A stretch of DNA of 64,000 nucleotides from Sphingomonas citricola (GCF_019429535.1 NZ_JAHXZM010000001.1:1-64000); one strand, 5' to 3'. Counted from the stretch's first letter, positions 27,368 through 40,446 are shown. A program made the numbers and translations. The notes: generated from the sequence alone by a model not told the origin.

Positions 27368-28312
27368 ATGGACGCAGAACAGGTAAAAGGCGCCGTCGCC
27401 GCGGTCGCGGGTACGCGCGCGACGGTCAGGATCGACGGCAACCGTATCGGCGTGGTGATCGACGCGAGCGGGCTCGACAACCAGGCGCGCGACGCGCTGG
27501 AAGCGGGCGTGCGCATGGCGGCGGGGGTGCCGGGTGCCGATCTGCGCGTGGTGGTCACCGCTGAGCGCCCGGCACGCCGGCTGATCGCGGTGGCGAGCGG
27601 CAAGGGCGGCGTCGGCAAGTCGACGCTGTCGGCGAACCTTTCGATCGCGCTCGCCCGCGGCGGGCGGCGCGTCGGGCTGGTCGACGCCGACATCTACGGC
27701 CCGTCGCAACCGCGATTGATGGCGGTCGAGGGTATCCGACCGGAGTCGCGCGACAAGGTGCTGATGCCGGTCGCGACCCCCTATGGCGTGCCGCTCCTGT
27801 CGATGGGGCAATTGGTCGAGCCCGGGCGCGCGCTCGCGTGGCGCGGGCCGATGACCGCGGGTGCGCTGGGGCAGATGGTCGATGCCGAATGGGGCATCGC
27901 CGATACGTTGGTGGTCGACCTGCCGCCCGGCACCGGGGACGTGCAATTGACGATGGTGCAGAAACATCGCCCGGCGGGGGCGGTGATCGTGTCGACGCCG
28001 CAGGACCTCGCGCTGATCGACGCGCGCCGCGCGATCGACCTGTTCGACAAGGCGGGCGTGCCGATCATCGGGCTGGTCGAGAACATGGCGGGTTATGCCT
28101 GCCCGCATTGCGGCGAGGTGTCCGATCCGTTCGGCCGCGGCGGCGCGGAGGCGGCGGCGCGCGACGCGGGCATCCCGTTCCTCGGTCGCGTACCGCTCGA
28201 CATCGCGATCCGTACCGCGTCGGACGCGGGCGAGCCACCCGCCGCCGCCGCGGACGACCGCGTCTTCGGCCCGATCGCGGCGCAGGTGGCGGACTGGCTG
28301 GCGCGCAACTGA
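27368..28312 (+). CDS. apbC: Mrp/NBP35-type Fe-S carrier ATPase
   Basis: About 314 residues. The deviant Walker A GKGGVGKST is at about 78-86; DADIYGPSQPRLM, VVDLPPGTGDVQLT and the conserved CPHC pair (MAGYACPHCGE) that holds a bridging iron-sulfur cluster are all present. It delivers Fe-S clusters to apoproteins such as those of fumarase and aconitase. The N-terminal part is short (about 60 residues) relative to forms with a full DUF59 domain. Divergent from hflK. Confidence 0.92.
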   Translation: MDAEQVKGAVAAVAGTRATVRIDGNRIGVVIDASGLDNQARDALEAGVRMAAGVPGADLRVVVTAERPARRLIAVASGKGGVGKSTLSANLSIALARGGRRVGLVDADIYGPSQPRLMAVEGIRPESRDKVLMPVATPYGVPLLSMGQLVEPGRALAWRGPMTAGALGQMVDAEWGIADTLVVDLPPGTGDVQLTMVQKHRPAGAVIVSTPQDLALIDARRAIDLFDKAGVPIIGLVENMAGYACPHCGEVSDPFGRGGAEAAARDAGIPFLGRVPLDIAIRTASDAGEPPAAAADDRVFGPIAAQVADWLARN

Positions 28313-28352
28313 CCGGGCGGGCCGGCGTTCCTCCTGCAAAGGAGCGCTTGCC

Positions 28353-28784
28353 ATGCCGCTGACGACCGATGACGAGATCAAGGCCCTGCTGGAGGAAACG
28401 CGTACGATCGCGGTCGTGGGCGCGTCCGATCGCCCCGACCGGCCGTCGTTTCGCGTCATGAAGACGCTGCAGGACCACGGATACCGCACGATTCCGGTCA
28501 ACCCGCAGATTACCGGCGAGCATGTCCACGGCGAGTTCGTCTTCCGCGAACTCGCGCAATTGGGCGACCCGATCGACATGGTCGACGTCTTCCGCCGCTC
28601 CGACGCGGTCGGCGAGGTGGTGGACGAAGCGATCGCGATCGGCGCGAAATCGATCTGGATGCAATTGGGCGTGATCGACGCCGCCGCGGCGGCGCGCGCC
28701 GAGGCCGCTGGGTTGAAGGTGGTCATGGACCGCTGCCCCGCGATCGACATTCCGCGTCTGGGGGTGGCGCGGATCGAGGGCTGA
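28353..28784 (+). CDS. CoA-binding domain protein
   Basis: About 143 residues, start set by AAAGGAG nine bases before ATG. Single Rossmann-like CoA-binding domain (YccU type) with TIAVVGASDRPDRPSFRV, GYRTIPVNP, and KSIWMQLGVIDA. Small stand-alone members have no firm function. Forty bases behind the Mrp ATPase in the same direction, so likely co-transcribed. Confidence 0.9.
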   Translation: MPLTTDDEIKALLEETRTIAVVGASDRPDRPSFRVMKTLQDHGYRTIPVNPQITGEHVHGEFVFRELAQLGDPIDMVDVFRRSDAVGEVVDEAIAIGAKSIWMQLGVIDAAAAARAEAAGLKVVMDRCPAIDIPRLGVARIEG

Positions 28785-29023
28785 CTTGGCGGGGACTTGC
28801 CTTAGAAACGGGCGTCGGAATGCGAGCGTTGCTCTCCGCTTGCTGATGGGTCCGTGCCGGCATGTCCGTCCACGTCGCCCGTCAAATACTCCATCGCGAA
28901 CGAGCCTTAATGAGGGGAGGCGCGCTAGGGTGAGGTCACGTCCGCGGCCCTTTTCCGGGCCACCCCGTCATTCCTTCCACCCCCACTTGCCGAGCGGTGC
29001 CGCCGGGCGCATCCTCTCCCACC

Positions 29024-29359
29024 ATGATCCCGCTTCTGCTGCTGCTCGCCGGTGCCGATGACGCGATGGCGACGTATCGTGCGCGCACCAGTGTCGAGCA
29101 CCGCTGCGTGATCACCCCCGATACGACCGACGTGACGGTGTGCGGGCGCCGGCAGGCCGATCGGTTTCGCGTTCCGTTCGTCGGCGGCGACAACGGCAAC
29201 CGCGTCGACGACGTCCTGTTCGAGCGTGCGGCGATGCTGCATCGCACGACGCCGATCGACGATCTGAGCCCCTTCCTGGTCGGTGGCGGGATGGCGGGCG
29301 TGTCGGTCAGCACGCGCGGCGGCGTCGGCGGTTACAAGACGCGCGAACTCGCCAAATAG
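29024..29359 (+). CDS. Hypothetical small exported protein
   Basis: About 111 residues with a short hydrophobic leader (MIPLLLLLAGADD). Two cysteines (HRCVITP, VTVCGRR) could pair. The C-terminal part is Gly-rich (VGGGMAGVSVSTRGGVGG). I do not recognise a family. It lies alone between the CoA-binding gene and the permease, with about 240 bp of empty spacer upstream. Confidence 0.6.
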   Translation: MIPLLLLLAGADDAMATYRARTSVEHRCVITPDTTDVTVCGRRQADRFRVPFVGGDNGNRVDDVLFERAAMLHRTTPIDDLSPFLVGGGMAGVSVSTRGGVGGYKTRELAK

Positions 29360-29474
29360 CCGGCCGCGGGCGTTGCCCGCCACCTGACCGCGCGAAGTCA
29401 TCCCGCGCGCCTGCCCCTTTTCCAGGCGGTCGCATCTGTTACGATCGTCCGCGAACGAAAACGGGGGTCGTCGA

Positions 29475-30878
29475 ATGTCCAGTCTTTTGCGTCGCAAGCC
29501 GATGGCGCCGCCCGCGCCCGACGCGCACGGCCACGTGCTCGCGCGCACCTTGTCGTGGCCGCATCTGGTGGCACTGGGCGTCGGCGCGATCGTCGGCACC
29601 GGGATCCTGACGCTCATCGGGGTCGGGGCAGACCGCGCCGGGCCGGCGGTGATCCTGAGCTTCGTCATCGCTGGTGCGATCTGCGCGTGCGCCGCGCTCG
29701 CTTATGCCGAGATGGCGACGATGATCCCGACCTCGGGCAGCGCCTATACCTATAGCTACGTCGTACTGGGTGAGATGATCGCCTGGATCATCGGCTGGTC
29801 GCTGATCCTCGAATATTCGCTGGTAGTGTCGACCGTCGCGGTCGGATGGTCGGGCTATGCCGCGCCGCTGCTGATGAAGCTGCACTTCCCGATCGGGTGG
29901 ACGCGCGGCCCGGAATTGGGCGGGATCGTCAACGTGCCCGCGATCTTCATCATCGCGGTCGTCGCCGCGCTGCTCAGCATCGGGACGAAGGAGAGCGCGA
30001 CGCTGAATGCGGTGCTGGTGGTCGTGAAGCTGATCGCGCTGGCGGTGTTCGTCGCGGTCGCGCTGCCGCATTTCGACGGCGCCAATTTCGAGCCGTTCAT
30101 ACCGTTCGGTTTCGCCAAGTCGGTGTCACCCGACGGGGTCGAGCGCGGCGTGATGGCGGCGGCGGCGATCATCTTTTTCGCCTTTTACGGGTTCGACGCG
30201 ATCTCGACCGCGGCGGAGGAGACGAAGAATCCGGGGCGCGACCTCGCGATCGGGATCGTCGGGTCGATGGTCGCGTGCGTCATCATCTACATGCTCGTCG
30301 CGGTGGCGGCGGTGGGGGCGCTGTCCTTCACGCGCTTCGCCGATTCGCCCGAGCCGCTCGCGCTGATCCTGCGCGGGATCGGGCAGCCGGGGTTCGCGAC
30401 CTTCCTCGCGGTCAGCGCGGTGATCGCGCTGCCGACGGTGCTGCTCGGCTTCCTGTTCGGGCAGAGCCGCATCTTCTTCGTTATGGCGCGCGACGGGTTG
30501 CTGCCGCAGGCGCTCGCCAAGGTATCGGCGCGCGGTACGCCGGTCAGGATCACGGTGATGACCGCGGTGCTCGTGTCGATCATCGCCGGGGTCATGCCGA
30601 TCGACGCGATCGCGGCGTTGGCGAATGCGGGAACGCTCGCCGCGTTCACCGCGGTATGCGTTGCGATGCTGGTGATGCGCCGGCGTGCGCCCGACGCACC
30701 GCGCACGTTCCGCACCCCGGCGGCGTGGCCGGTCGGGATCGTCGGCATCCTGGGGTGCCTGTACCTGTTCTTCAGCCTGCCGAGCCGGACGCAGCTCTAT
30801 TTCCTGCTGTGGAACGCGGGCGGGCTGGTGCTCTATTTCGCGTGGGGTCGCCGCCGCGCGGGCGCGATGCTCGACTAG
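29475..30878 (+). CDS. Amino acid permease, APC superfamily
   Basis: About 467 residues with about twelve membrane helices. The first helix carries GVGAIVGTGILTLIG, the substrate-binding bend of APC transporters; the cationic amino acid transporter subgroup (CAT/YfnA type) is suggested by FFAFYGFDAISTAAEETKNPGRDL. Imports amino acids by proton symport or exchange; substrate not determined. It has a shared bidirectional terminator with aconitase. Confidence 0.92.
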   Translation: MSSLLRRKPMAPPAPDAHGHVLARTLSWPHLVALGVGAIVGTGILTLIGVGADRAGPAVILSFVIAGAICACAALAYAEMATMIPTSGSAYTYSYVVLGEMIAWIIGWSLILEYSLVVSTVAVGWSGYAAPLLMKLHFPIGWTRGPELGGIVNVPAIFIIAVVAALLSIGTKESATLNAVLVVVKLIALAVFVAVALPHFDGANFEPFIPFGFAKSVSPDGVERGVMAAAAIIFFAFYGFDAISTAAEETKNPGRDLAIGIVGSMVACVIIYMLVAVAAVGALSFTRFADSPEPLALILRGIGQPGFATFLAVSAVIALPTVLLGFLFGQSRIFFVMARDGLLPQALAKVSARGTPVRITVMTAVLVSIIAGVMPIDAIAALANAGTLAAFTAVCVAMLVMRRRAPDAPRTFRTPAAWPVGIVGILGCLYLFFSLPSRTQLYFLLWNAGGLVLYFAWGRRRAGAMLD

Positions 30879-30933
30879 GCGGGGTCAGGCAGGGCCGGGG
30901 CGGGGGTCGTTCCCGCCCACCGCGGCAGGCACG

Positions 30934-30975
30934 AAAAAGCCCGCGTCGTTCACCACGACGCGGGCTTCTTTCATT
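30934..30975. terminator. Bidirectional terminator between permease and aconitase
   Basis: GCCCGCGTCG and CGACGCGGGC (30939-30965) form a perfect 10-bp stem. TTCTTTCATT follows on the plus strand and TTTTTCGTG on the minus strand, so it can end both convergent transcripts. Confidence 0.88.
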
Positions 30976-30991
30976 CGGTCGGCAACGCCGA

Positions 30992-33679
<2,688 letters not shown>

Positions 33680-33861
33680 GGGGCGTCCTTTGCTGTTGCA
33701 CCGGCGGGCTCGGGGAGGCGGGGGAGGACCCGCGCGGGCGCCGACGATGGCCTGAAAATAAGGTCGCCGCGGGCGATAGCAGCGCTTCGCTGGTGCGAAA
33801 AGGGCGGCGATGCGCCTTTTTGTTGCCGGCTGCGTTGGCACGCGTGATCGGCGGGAAGGCG

Positions 33862-34398
33862 ATGGCACGAAAGCTGAAGGTGTTCCGCACGGCGGCAGGG
33901 TTCCACGACGCGTACGTCGCCGCGCCGAGCCGCAAGGCTGCGCTCGCCGCCTGGGGTGCGGAACGCGACCTGTTCGCGCGCGGCGCTGCCGAGGAGGTGA
34001 CCGACGCGGCGCTGATGACGGAGCCGCTGGCGCATCCGGGCGACGTCATCAAGCGGTCGCGCGGCAGCGCGGCGGAGCAGCTCGCGGCGCTCCCCGCTGA
34101 CGCGCCCAAGCCGAAGCGCGCGGCAAAGGCGCGGGCGACCAAGCCCGGGTCCGCCGCGACGCCCGCGCCGAAGCCGTCACGCGATGCGCTCGATGCCGCG
34201 CAGGACGCGGTCGACGCAGCCGAGCGCGACTGGCGCAAGGTGCAGCGCGATCTCGCGACAAGGCAGGCCGCGCTCGATCGCGAACGGCGCGACGCGACCG
34301 AGCGGCACGAGCAGGCGCTCGCCGACCTCGAACGCACCCGCCGCCGCGCGCAGGAGGACTATGACGCGGGGCTGGCCGAGTGGCGCGAGACGCGCTGA
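33862..34398 (+). CDS. Coiled-coil protein, unknown function
   Basis: About 178 residues. A compact N-terminal part ([21 protein letters not shown], with a tryptophan-containing [10 protein letters not shown]) is conserved-looking; then a Lys/Ala/Pro linker (about 95-120) and a long Arg/Glu/Asp coiled coil to the end. Such proteins are sometimes labelled TolA-like purely by composition; there is no membrane segment, so I do not use that name. GGGAAGG precedes the ATG. Confidence 0.7.
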   Translation: MARKLKVFRTAAGFHDAYVAAPSRKAALAAWGAERDLFARGAAEEVTDAALMTEPLAHPGDVIKRSRGSAAEQLAALPADAPKPKRAAKARATKPGSAATPAPKPSRDALDAAQDAVDAAERDWRKVQRDLATRQAALDRERRDATERHEQALADLERTRRRAQEDYDAGLAEWRETR

Positions 34399-34455
34399 GG
34401 CGGCGCACGCCGATCGCGTCACGCCCGGGGTGACGCGCGCGGGTTCGACGCAGCT

Positions 34456-35289
34456 TTAGTCGTTGCCGCCGACCCAGTCGCCGAACCCGCCGAGCACCGA
34501 TCCTTCGCCGCGATTGCCGCCGCGTCCGCCCGCGGCCTGGAGCATCCGCCCCGCGAGCCGCGCGAACGGCAGCGACTGGATCCAGACGGTGCCGGGTCCG
34601 CGCAGCCGTGCGAAGAACGCGCCCTCGCCACCGGTGAACATCGTGCGCACGCCGCCGACCGTCACCAGATCGAAGTCGACCGACGGCGTAAAGGCGGCGA
34701 GGCAGCCGGTATCGACGTGCAGTTCCTCGCCCGCGCGCAACTCGCGCTGCACGACGGTGCCGCCCATCTGGACGAATACCCAGCCGTCACCGTCCAGCTG
34801 CTGCATCACGAAGCCTTCGCCGCCGAACAGCCCGGTCATGACGCGGCGCTGGAACGCGACGCCGATCTGCACGCCCTTGGCGGCGGCGAGGAAGCTGTCT
34901 TTCTGGCAGATCAACGTGCCGCCCAGCTCGGCGAGGCGCAGCGGCAGGATCGAGCCGGGGGTCGGCGAGGCGAAGGCGACGCGCGCCTTGCCCGACCCCT
35001 GATGCGTGAACACGGTCGTGAACAGGCTCTCGCCCGTCACCAGCCGTTTGCCAGCACCGAGCAGCGCCCCCATGAAGCCGCCGCCTGAGCCCGACGAACT
35101 GCCGTCGCCGAACACGGTGGTCATCGCGACGCTCGCGTCCTTCCACACCATCGCGCCCGCCTCCGCCACCGCGCTCTCGCCGGGGTCGAGCTCGATCTCG
35201 ACGAACTGCAGCTCCTGCCCCTTAATCTCGAAATCGACGTCGTCGGCGACGCCGTCGCGGCGCAGGTGCGACCAGGGGCTGGTGGGCAT
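34456..35289 (-). CDS. AIM24/TIGR00266 family protein
   Basis: About 277 residues. The family signature is visible in ESAVAEAGAMVWKDASVAM, FTHQGSGKARVAFASPTPGSILPL and GGEGFVMQQLDGDGWVFVQMGGTVV, with a Gly-rich insert (SSSGSGGGFMGALLG). The fold is a TRAP/tryptophan-RNA-binding-attenuator-like beta barrel; the role is unknown. GAGGAG precedes the start. Divergent from argD, with about 155 bp between. Confidence 0.85.
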   Translation of the reverse strand: MPTSPWSHLRRDGVADDVDFEIKGQELQFVEIELDPGESAVAEAGAMVWKDASVAMTTVFGDGSSSGSGGGFMGALLGAGKRLVTGESLFTTVFTHQGSGKARVAFASPTPGSILPLRLAELGGTLICQKDSFLAAAKGVQIGVAFQRRVMTGLFGGEGFVMQQLDGDGWVFVQMGGTVVQRELRAGEELHVDTGCLAAFTPSVDFDLVTVGGVRTMFTGGEGAFFARLRGPGTVWIQSLPFARLAGRMLQAAGGRGGNRGEGSVLGGFGDWVGGND

Positions 35290-35444
35290 GAAAGGCTCCT
35301 CGTTCGATCAGGCAGTGTATTGTATCGCCGACACAGCGGCGGCGCAACGTGGAGCCGGGTTGATTCGGGCGTGCCTACCCCGGTATCAGGCGCATCCGGG
35401 CGACCGCGTTGGTCGCCCTTGCTGTTTGAACGAGGAGAAGCCCC

Positions 35445-36671
35445 GTGTCCGCTTCTGCGACGTCCGCGTCCGCGACGATCCCCGCATTGATGCCCGTCTA
35501 CCCGCGGTGCGACGTGCGACCGGTCCGAGGCGAGGGGGTGTACCTCTACGGCGAGCGCGGCGAGCAATATCTCGACTTCGCGAGCGGGATCGCGGTCAAT
35601 GCGCTCGGCCACGCGCATCCGGCGCTGTCGAAGGCGATCGCGGATCAGGCCGGAACGCTGATGCACGTGTCGAACCTGTACGGCAGCCCGCAGGGCGAGG
35701 CGCTCGCGCAGAAGCTGGTCGATGCGTCGTTCGCCGACACGTTGTTCTTCACCAATTCGGGCACCGAAGCGGTCGAGTGCGCGATCAAGACCGCGCGCCG
35801 CTATCATTTCGCGAACGGCAACCCCGAGCGCCACACGCTGATCACGTTCAACAATGCGTTCCACGGTCGCACGATGGGCGCGATCTCGGCCACCAACCAG
35901 GCGAAGATGCGCGACGGGTTCGAGCCGCTGCTGCCGGGCTTCGCCTATGCGCCGTTCAACGACCTCGACGCGGCGCTCGCATTGGTCGACGAACACACCG
36001 CCGGCTTCATGGTCGAGACGATCCAGGGCGAGGGCGGCGTCTCTGCGGCGACGCGCGACTTCATCCAGGGCTTGCGCAAGGCAGCCGACGAGCGCGGTCT
36101 GCTGCTGGTGCTCGACGAGGTGCAGTGCGGCTACGGGCGCACCGGCAAGATGTGGGCGTACGAGCATTACGGCATCACCCCCGACATCATGTCGGTCGCG
36201 AAAGGGATCGGCGGCGGCTTCCCGCTCGGTGCGTGCCTCGCGACCGCGGAAGCCGCGAAGGGCATGGTGTTCGGTACCCACGGCTCGACCTATGGTGGCA
36301 ACCCGCTGGCGATGGCGGCGGGCGAGGCGGTGCTGGGCGTGATCCAGGGCGAGGGGTTCCTCGACCATGTCACCGAGATGGGCGAGCGGCTGCGCTCCGC
36401 GCTCGAGCAGATGATCCCCAACCACGATCACCTGTTCGAGCCGGGCTTGCGCGGGATCGGATTGATGACGGGGGTCAAGCTCAAGCCCGAGGCAGACGCG
36501 CGGCAGTTCGTCGCGCACCTGCGCGACCGTCACGGGCTGCTCTTGGTATCGGCGGGCGAGAACGTCGTGCGCATCCTGCCGCCGCTGATCATCGAGCAGG
36601 CGCATATCGACGAGTTCGTTCAGAAACTGAGCGACGGCGCGCGAGTGTTCGTGCCCGCCGCCGACGATTGA
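35445..36671 (+). CDS. argD: Acetylornithine aminotransferase
   Basis: PLP enzyme that makes N-acetylornithine in arginine synthesis and can serve as succinyl-diaminopimelate aminotransferase. About 408 residues, GTG start after GAGGAG. Landmarks are NSGTEAVECAIKTARR, FHGRTMG, LVLDEVQCGYGRTGKMWAYEHYG and the PLP lysine in SVAKGIGGGFPLGA. Followed by argF after a 200-bp palindrome-rich spacer, which makes an argDF unit; argininosuccinate genes are elsewhere. Confidence 0.94.
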   Translation: MSASATSASATIPALMPVYPRCDVRPVRGEGVYLYGERGEQYLDFASGIAVNALGHAHPALSKAIADQAGTLMHVSNLYGSPQGEALAQKLVDASFADTLFFTNSGTEAVECAIKTARRYHFANGNPERHTLITFNNAFHGRTMGAISATNQAKMRDGFEPLLPGFAYAPFNDLDAALALVDEHTAGFMVETIQGEGGVSAATRDFIQGLRKAADERGLLLVLDEVQCGYGRTGKMWAYEHYGITPDIMSVAKGIGGGFPLGACLATAEAAKGMVFGTHGSTYGGNPLAMAAGEAVLGVIQGEGFLDHVTEMGERLRSALEQMIPNHDHLFEPGLRGIGLMTGVKLKPEADARQFVAHLRDRHGLLLVSAGENVVRILPPLIIEQAHIDEFVQKLSDGARVFVPAADD

Positions 36672-36675
36672 CCTG

Positions 36676-36867
36676 AATATCTTCCCCGCTCCGCGGGGAG
36701 GGATGTGTGGGGCGCCCTGTGCCCCGCACAGGGCTGGAATTGCCGGGGGGGCAATTCCACCCACACATCATGCGCAGCATGGTGGAGGGGGATCGCGGAT
36801 GAGCGGTGCGTGTGGGGCGAAACCCCCTCCACCAGCTTCGCTGGTCCCCCTCCCCGTGCCGGGGAGG
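36676..36867. repeat. Palindrome-rich intergenic repeat between argD and argF
   Basis: A dense set of perfect inverted repeats: TGTGTGG/CCACACA (36704-36767) enclosing CCCTGTGC/GCACAGGG and GGAATTGCC/GGCAATTCC (a three-way-junction-like arrangement), GGTGGAGGGGG/CCCCCTCCACC (36781-36833), ACCAGC-TTC-GCTGGT (36831-36845) and TCCCC-GTGCC-GGGGA (36851-36865). The CCCCCTCCCC blocks resemble short interspersed elements widespread in sphingomonads. Its last block supplies the argF ribosome-binding site. Confidence 0.75.
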
Positions 36868-36875
36868 ATAAAGTG

Positions 36876-37793
<918 letters not shown>

Positions 37794-37910
37794 TCGGTTG
37801 ATCGTCGGCGGGTCGCCTCCCAGATAGGGGGCATTCCACGACATGCTGGCCCGTCGCGCCGCCCTCGCGGTGCGCCGGTCGCTGTCGATCCGACGACGGA
37901 GCCGCCTATC

Positions 37911-38822
37911 TTGACCGACCAGATCAACGCCGACCTCGACCGCGCGCTCGGTTTCGCGATCCCCGACCGGCACGCGCGCGGGCGCGTGATGCGGCTCGGC
38001 CCGACGCTCGACACGATCCTCGCCGCGCACGCCTATCCGCCGGTGATTGAGCGGCTGCTCGCCGAGGCGCTGACGCTTACCGCGCTGATCGGCTCGACGC
38101 TCAAGGACCCGAGCGGGCAATTGACGATGCAGACGCAGACGCAGAACGGCGTCGTCACGCTGATGGTGTGCGATTATCGCGGCGGCGAGCTGCGCGGCTA
38201 CGTCCAGTTCGACGCCGAGAAACTGGCGGACGTGGGTGACGAGCCGAGCCTGTTCGCGCTGTTCGGGCAGGGCTATCTCGCGATCACTTTCGACCTCGCC
38301 AGTACCGGCGAGCGTTATCAGGGGATCGTGCCGCTCGACGGCGAGACGATCGCGGACGCGGCGCAGAGCTATTTCTTCCAATCGGAGCAGATCCCGACGC
38401 TGCTGCGCGTCGGCGTGAAGAAGGGCACTGACGGGCGCACGATCGCGGGCGGCTTGCTGCTCCAGCATCTGCCCGAGGGCGAACTCGGTCGCGAGCGGCT
38501 GCACGTCCGGCTCGATCACCCCGAATGGGAACATGTCGCGGCACTCGGCAGCACGATGGGCGCGGACGAACTGGCGGACGCCACTGTCCCGCTCGAGACG
38601 CTCGTCTGGCGCCTGTTCAACGAGGAAAGCGAGGTGCGCGTGCTCGATCAGGCGGCGATCTCGCGCGGGTGCCGCTGCACGCCCGAGCATATCCGCTCGG
38701 TGCTCGCCAAATTCCCGCTCGCCGACCGGATGGAGATGGCGGACGAGGACGGCGTGATCGCGGTCGACTGCGCGTTCTGCGCGACCGTATTCCCGCTGCG
38801 CGCCGACGATGTCGCCGCGTGA
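37911..38822 (+). CDS. hslO: Redox-regulated chaperone Hsp33
   Basis: Holdase switched on by oxidation. About 303 residues, starting from a TTG codon because no ATG or GTG lies near the family-typical N-terminus. The zinc switch is CRC (Cys254, Cys256) with CAFC (Cys287, Cys290), the classical CxC...CxxC. The body contains DPSGQLTMQTQTQNGVVTLMV and GYLAITFDL. It is 117 bp after argF and shares direction with argF and queC. Confidence 0.94.
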   Translation: MTDQINADLDRALGFAIPDRHARGRVMRLGPTLDTILAAHAYPPVIERLLAEALTLTALIGSTLKDPSGQLTMQTQTQNGVVTLMVCDYRGGELRGYVQFDAEKLADVGDEPSLFALFGQGYLAITFDLASTGERYQGIVPLDGETIADAAQSYFFQSEQIPTLLRVGVKKGTDGRTIAGGLLLQHLPEGELGRERLHVRLDHPEWEHVAALGSTMGADELADATVPLETLVWRLFNEESEVRVLDQAAISRGCRCTPEHIRSVLAKFPLADRMEMADEDGVIAVDCAFCATVFPLRADDVAA

Positions 38823-38891
38823 CTGGGTTGATCGCGTGACCGGGCCGACGACGTTAAGGCTATGGTAAGGAAATAAGGGTAGGGCCGCTGA

Positions 38892-38977
38892 CATACTCGT
38901 TTACGCGGGTATGTTTTCTCCCAAGAAAGCGGTTCTCCGGAGCCAACCCCTGGGCCGCCCGACGGGGCGGCCCTTTT
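38892..38977 (+). ncRNA. Candidate three-hairpin terminated RNA or leader before queC
   Basis: Hairpin 1: CATACTCG/CGGGTATG-type stem (38892-38913); hairpin 2: GGTTC-TCCG-GAGCC (38931-38944); hairpin 3: GGGCCGCC...GGGCGGCCC (38952-38973) followed by TTTTC, an intrinsic terminator. This sits 70-120 bp after hslO and about 120 bp before queC. It could be a small RNA, a processed hslO 3' end, or a terminator-controlled queC leader. It does not fit the preQ1 riboswitch consensus I know. Confidence 0.45.
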
Positions 38978-39098
38978 CATCTGGGCGTGCCGCTTGGCGG
39001 GGCGGCCCTTTTCGTGTCGGCGCGCCGCGCGGCGCGGCTGCGCTTTTGGTGTCAAAGGGTTGCGCATCGCGATCGATCGGCCTAGCGGCGCGCGGATC

Positions 39099-39800
39099 AT
39101 GACACAGCAAACCCCTGCGGTCGTCCTCGTCTCCGGCGGGCTCGACTCGATGGTCTCCGCCGCCTTGGCGCGCGAGGCGGGCTATCCGGTACTCGCGCTC
39201 TCGGTCGACTATAATCAGCGCCACAGCATTGAACTCGCCGCCGCCGCGCGCGTCGCGAAGGCGGTCGGGGCGACGCGTCACGTCGTGCTGCCGCTCGACC
39301 TGTCGGCATTCGGCGGCTCGGCGCTGACCGATGCGAGCATTGCGGTGCCCAAGGACGGCGTCGACGAGGGCGCGATCCCCGTCACCTACGTTCCCGCGCG
39401 CAACACGATCTTCCTGAGCCTCGCGCTCGGCTGGGCCGAGGCCGCGGGCGGGCGCGACCTGTTCGTCGGCGTCAACGCGCTCGATTACTCGGGCTATCCC
39501 GACTGCCGGCCCGAATTCATTCAAGGTTTCGAGCGGCTGGCCGAACTCGCCACCAAGGCGGGGGTGGAGGGCGAACCGTTCCGCATCCACGCGCCGCTGC
39601 AGCACATGACCAAGGCCGACATCATCCGCGAGGGCGCGCGGCTCGGGCTCGACATGGGGCTGAGCTGGTCGTGCTACGATCCGACCCCGGCGGAGCAGCA
39701 TTGCGGTCTGTGCGATTCGTGCCGGTTGCGCCACAAGGGATTCGAGGACGCCGGTGTCGCCGATCCGACCGATTACGCGGTGACCCCGCCGGCGCCCTGA
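39099..39800 (+). CDS. queC: 7-cyano-7-deazaguanine synthase
   Basis: Makes preQ0 from 7-carboxy-7-deazaguanine, ammonia and ATP in queuosine synthesis. About 233 residues. The PP-loop SGGLDSM is at about residues 12-18, followed by [16 protein letters not shown] and [16 protein letters not shown]; the C-terminal zinc site is CYDPTP...HCGLCDSC. Its stop shares one base with queE (TGATG), so both enzymes of the step pair are coupled. Confidence 0.95.
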   Translation: MTQQTPAVVLVSGGLDSMVSAALAREAGYPVLALSVDYNQRHSIELAAAARVAKAVGATRHVVLPLDLSAFGGSALTDASIAVPKDGVDEGAIPVTYVPARNTIFLSLALGWAEAAGGRDLFVGVNALDYSGYPDCRPEFIQGFERLAELATKAGVEGEPFRIHAPLQHMTKADIIREGARLGLDMGLSWSCYDPTPAEQHCGLCDSCRLRHKGFEDAGVADPTDYAVTPPAP

Positions 39801-40432
39801 TGAGTTACGCCGTCAAGGAAATGTTCCTCACCCTCCAGGGCGAGGGGGTGCAGGCCGGACGCCGCGCGGTGTTCGTGCGCTTCGCCGGGTGCAATCTGTG
39901 GAGCGGGCGCGAACAGGATCGCGCGCGTGCGATCTGCCGCTTCTGCGACACCGATTTCGTCGGCACCGATGGCGCGGGCGGGGGCAAGTTCGCCGACGCC
40001 GACGCGCTGGTCGCCGCCGTTGCAGGCTTCTGGGGCCCGGAGACGGAGCGCCGCTTCGTTGTGCTGACCGGGGGCGAGCCGATGTTGCAGGTCGACGACG
40101 CGCTGGTCGACGCGCTCCACGCCGCGCAGTTCGAGATCGCGATCGAGAGCAACGGGACGATAGCCGTCCATCCCGGCATCGACTGGGTCTGCATCAGCCC
40201 CAAGGCGGGCAGCGAGACGGTGCAGCGTTTCGGCGACGAATTGAAGCTCGTCTGGCCGCAACCGGGCAGCGACGTCGAGGCGATGGAGGGCTGGGACTTC
40301 CGCCACCTGCTGCTGCAACCAATGGACGACGCGCGCGGACAGGCGAACGTCGACGCCGCGATCGCGATGGTGATGGAGCGCCCGCGCTGGCGGCTGTCGC
40401 TCCAGACGCACAAGGCGCTGGGGCTGCGGTGA
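39800..40432 (+). CDS. queE: 7-carboxy-7-deazaguanine synthase (radical SAM)
   Basis: Ring-contraction step before QueC. About 210 residues. The radical-SAM cluster motif is an expanded C-x14-C-x2-C: Cys in AGCNLW, then CRFC, rather than the usual CX3CX2C; this elongated loop is known in a subgroup of QueE. EMFLTLQGEG and VLTGGEP are typical. Coupled to queC by TGATG. It ends convergent with pyk. Confidence 0.94.
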   Translation: MSYAVKEMFLTLQGEGVQAGRRAVFVRFAGCNLWSGREQDRARAICRFCDTDFVGTDGAGGGKFADADALVAAVAGFWGPETERRFVVLTGGEPMLQVDDALVDALHAAQFEIAIESNGTIAVHPGIDWVCISPKAGSETVQRFGDELKLVWPQPGSDVEAMEGWDFRHLLLQPMDDARGQANVDAAIAMVMERPRWRLSLQTHKALGLR

Positions 40433-40446
40433 TATCCGAATTGTGA

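Noticed and set aside
38881..39098. preQ1 riboswitch before queC
   Set aside because: The gene context fits, but the hairpin set lacks the short preQ1-I stem with A-rich 3' tail and I cannot fit class II or III; left as an unassigned RNA.
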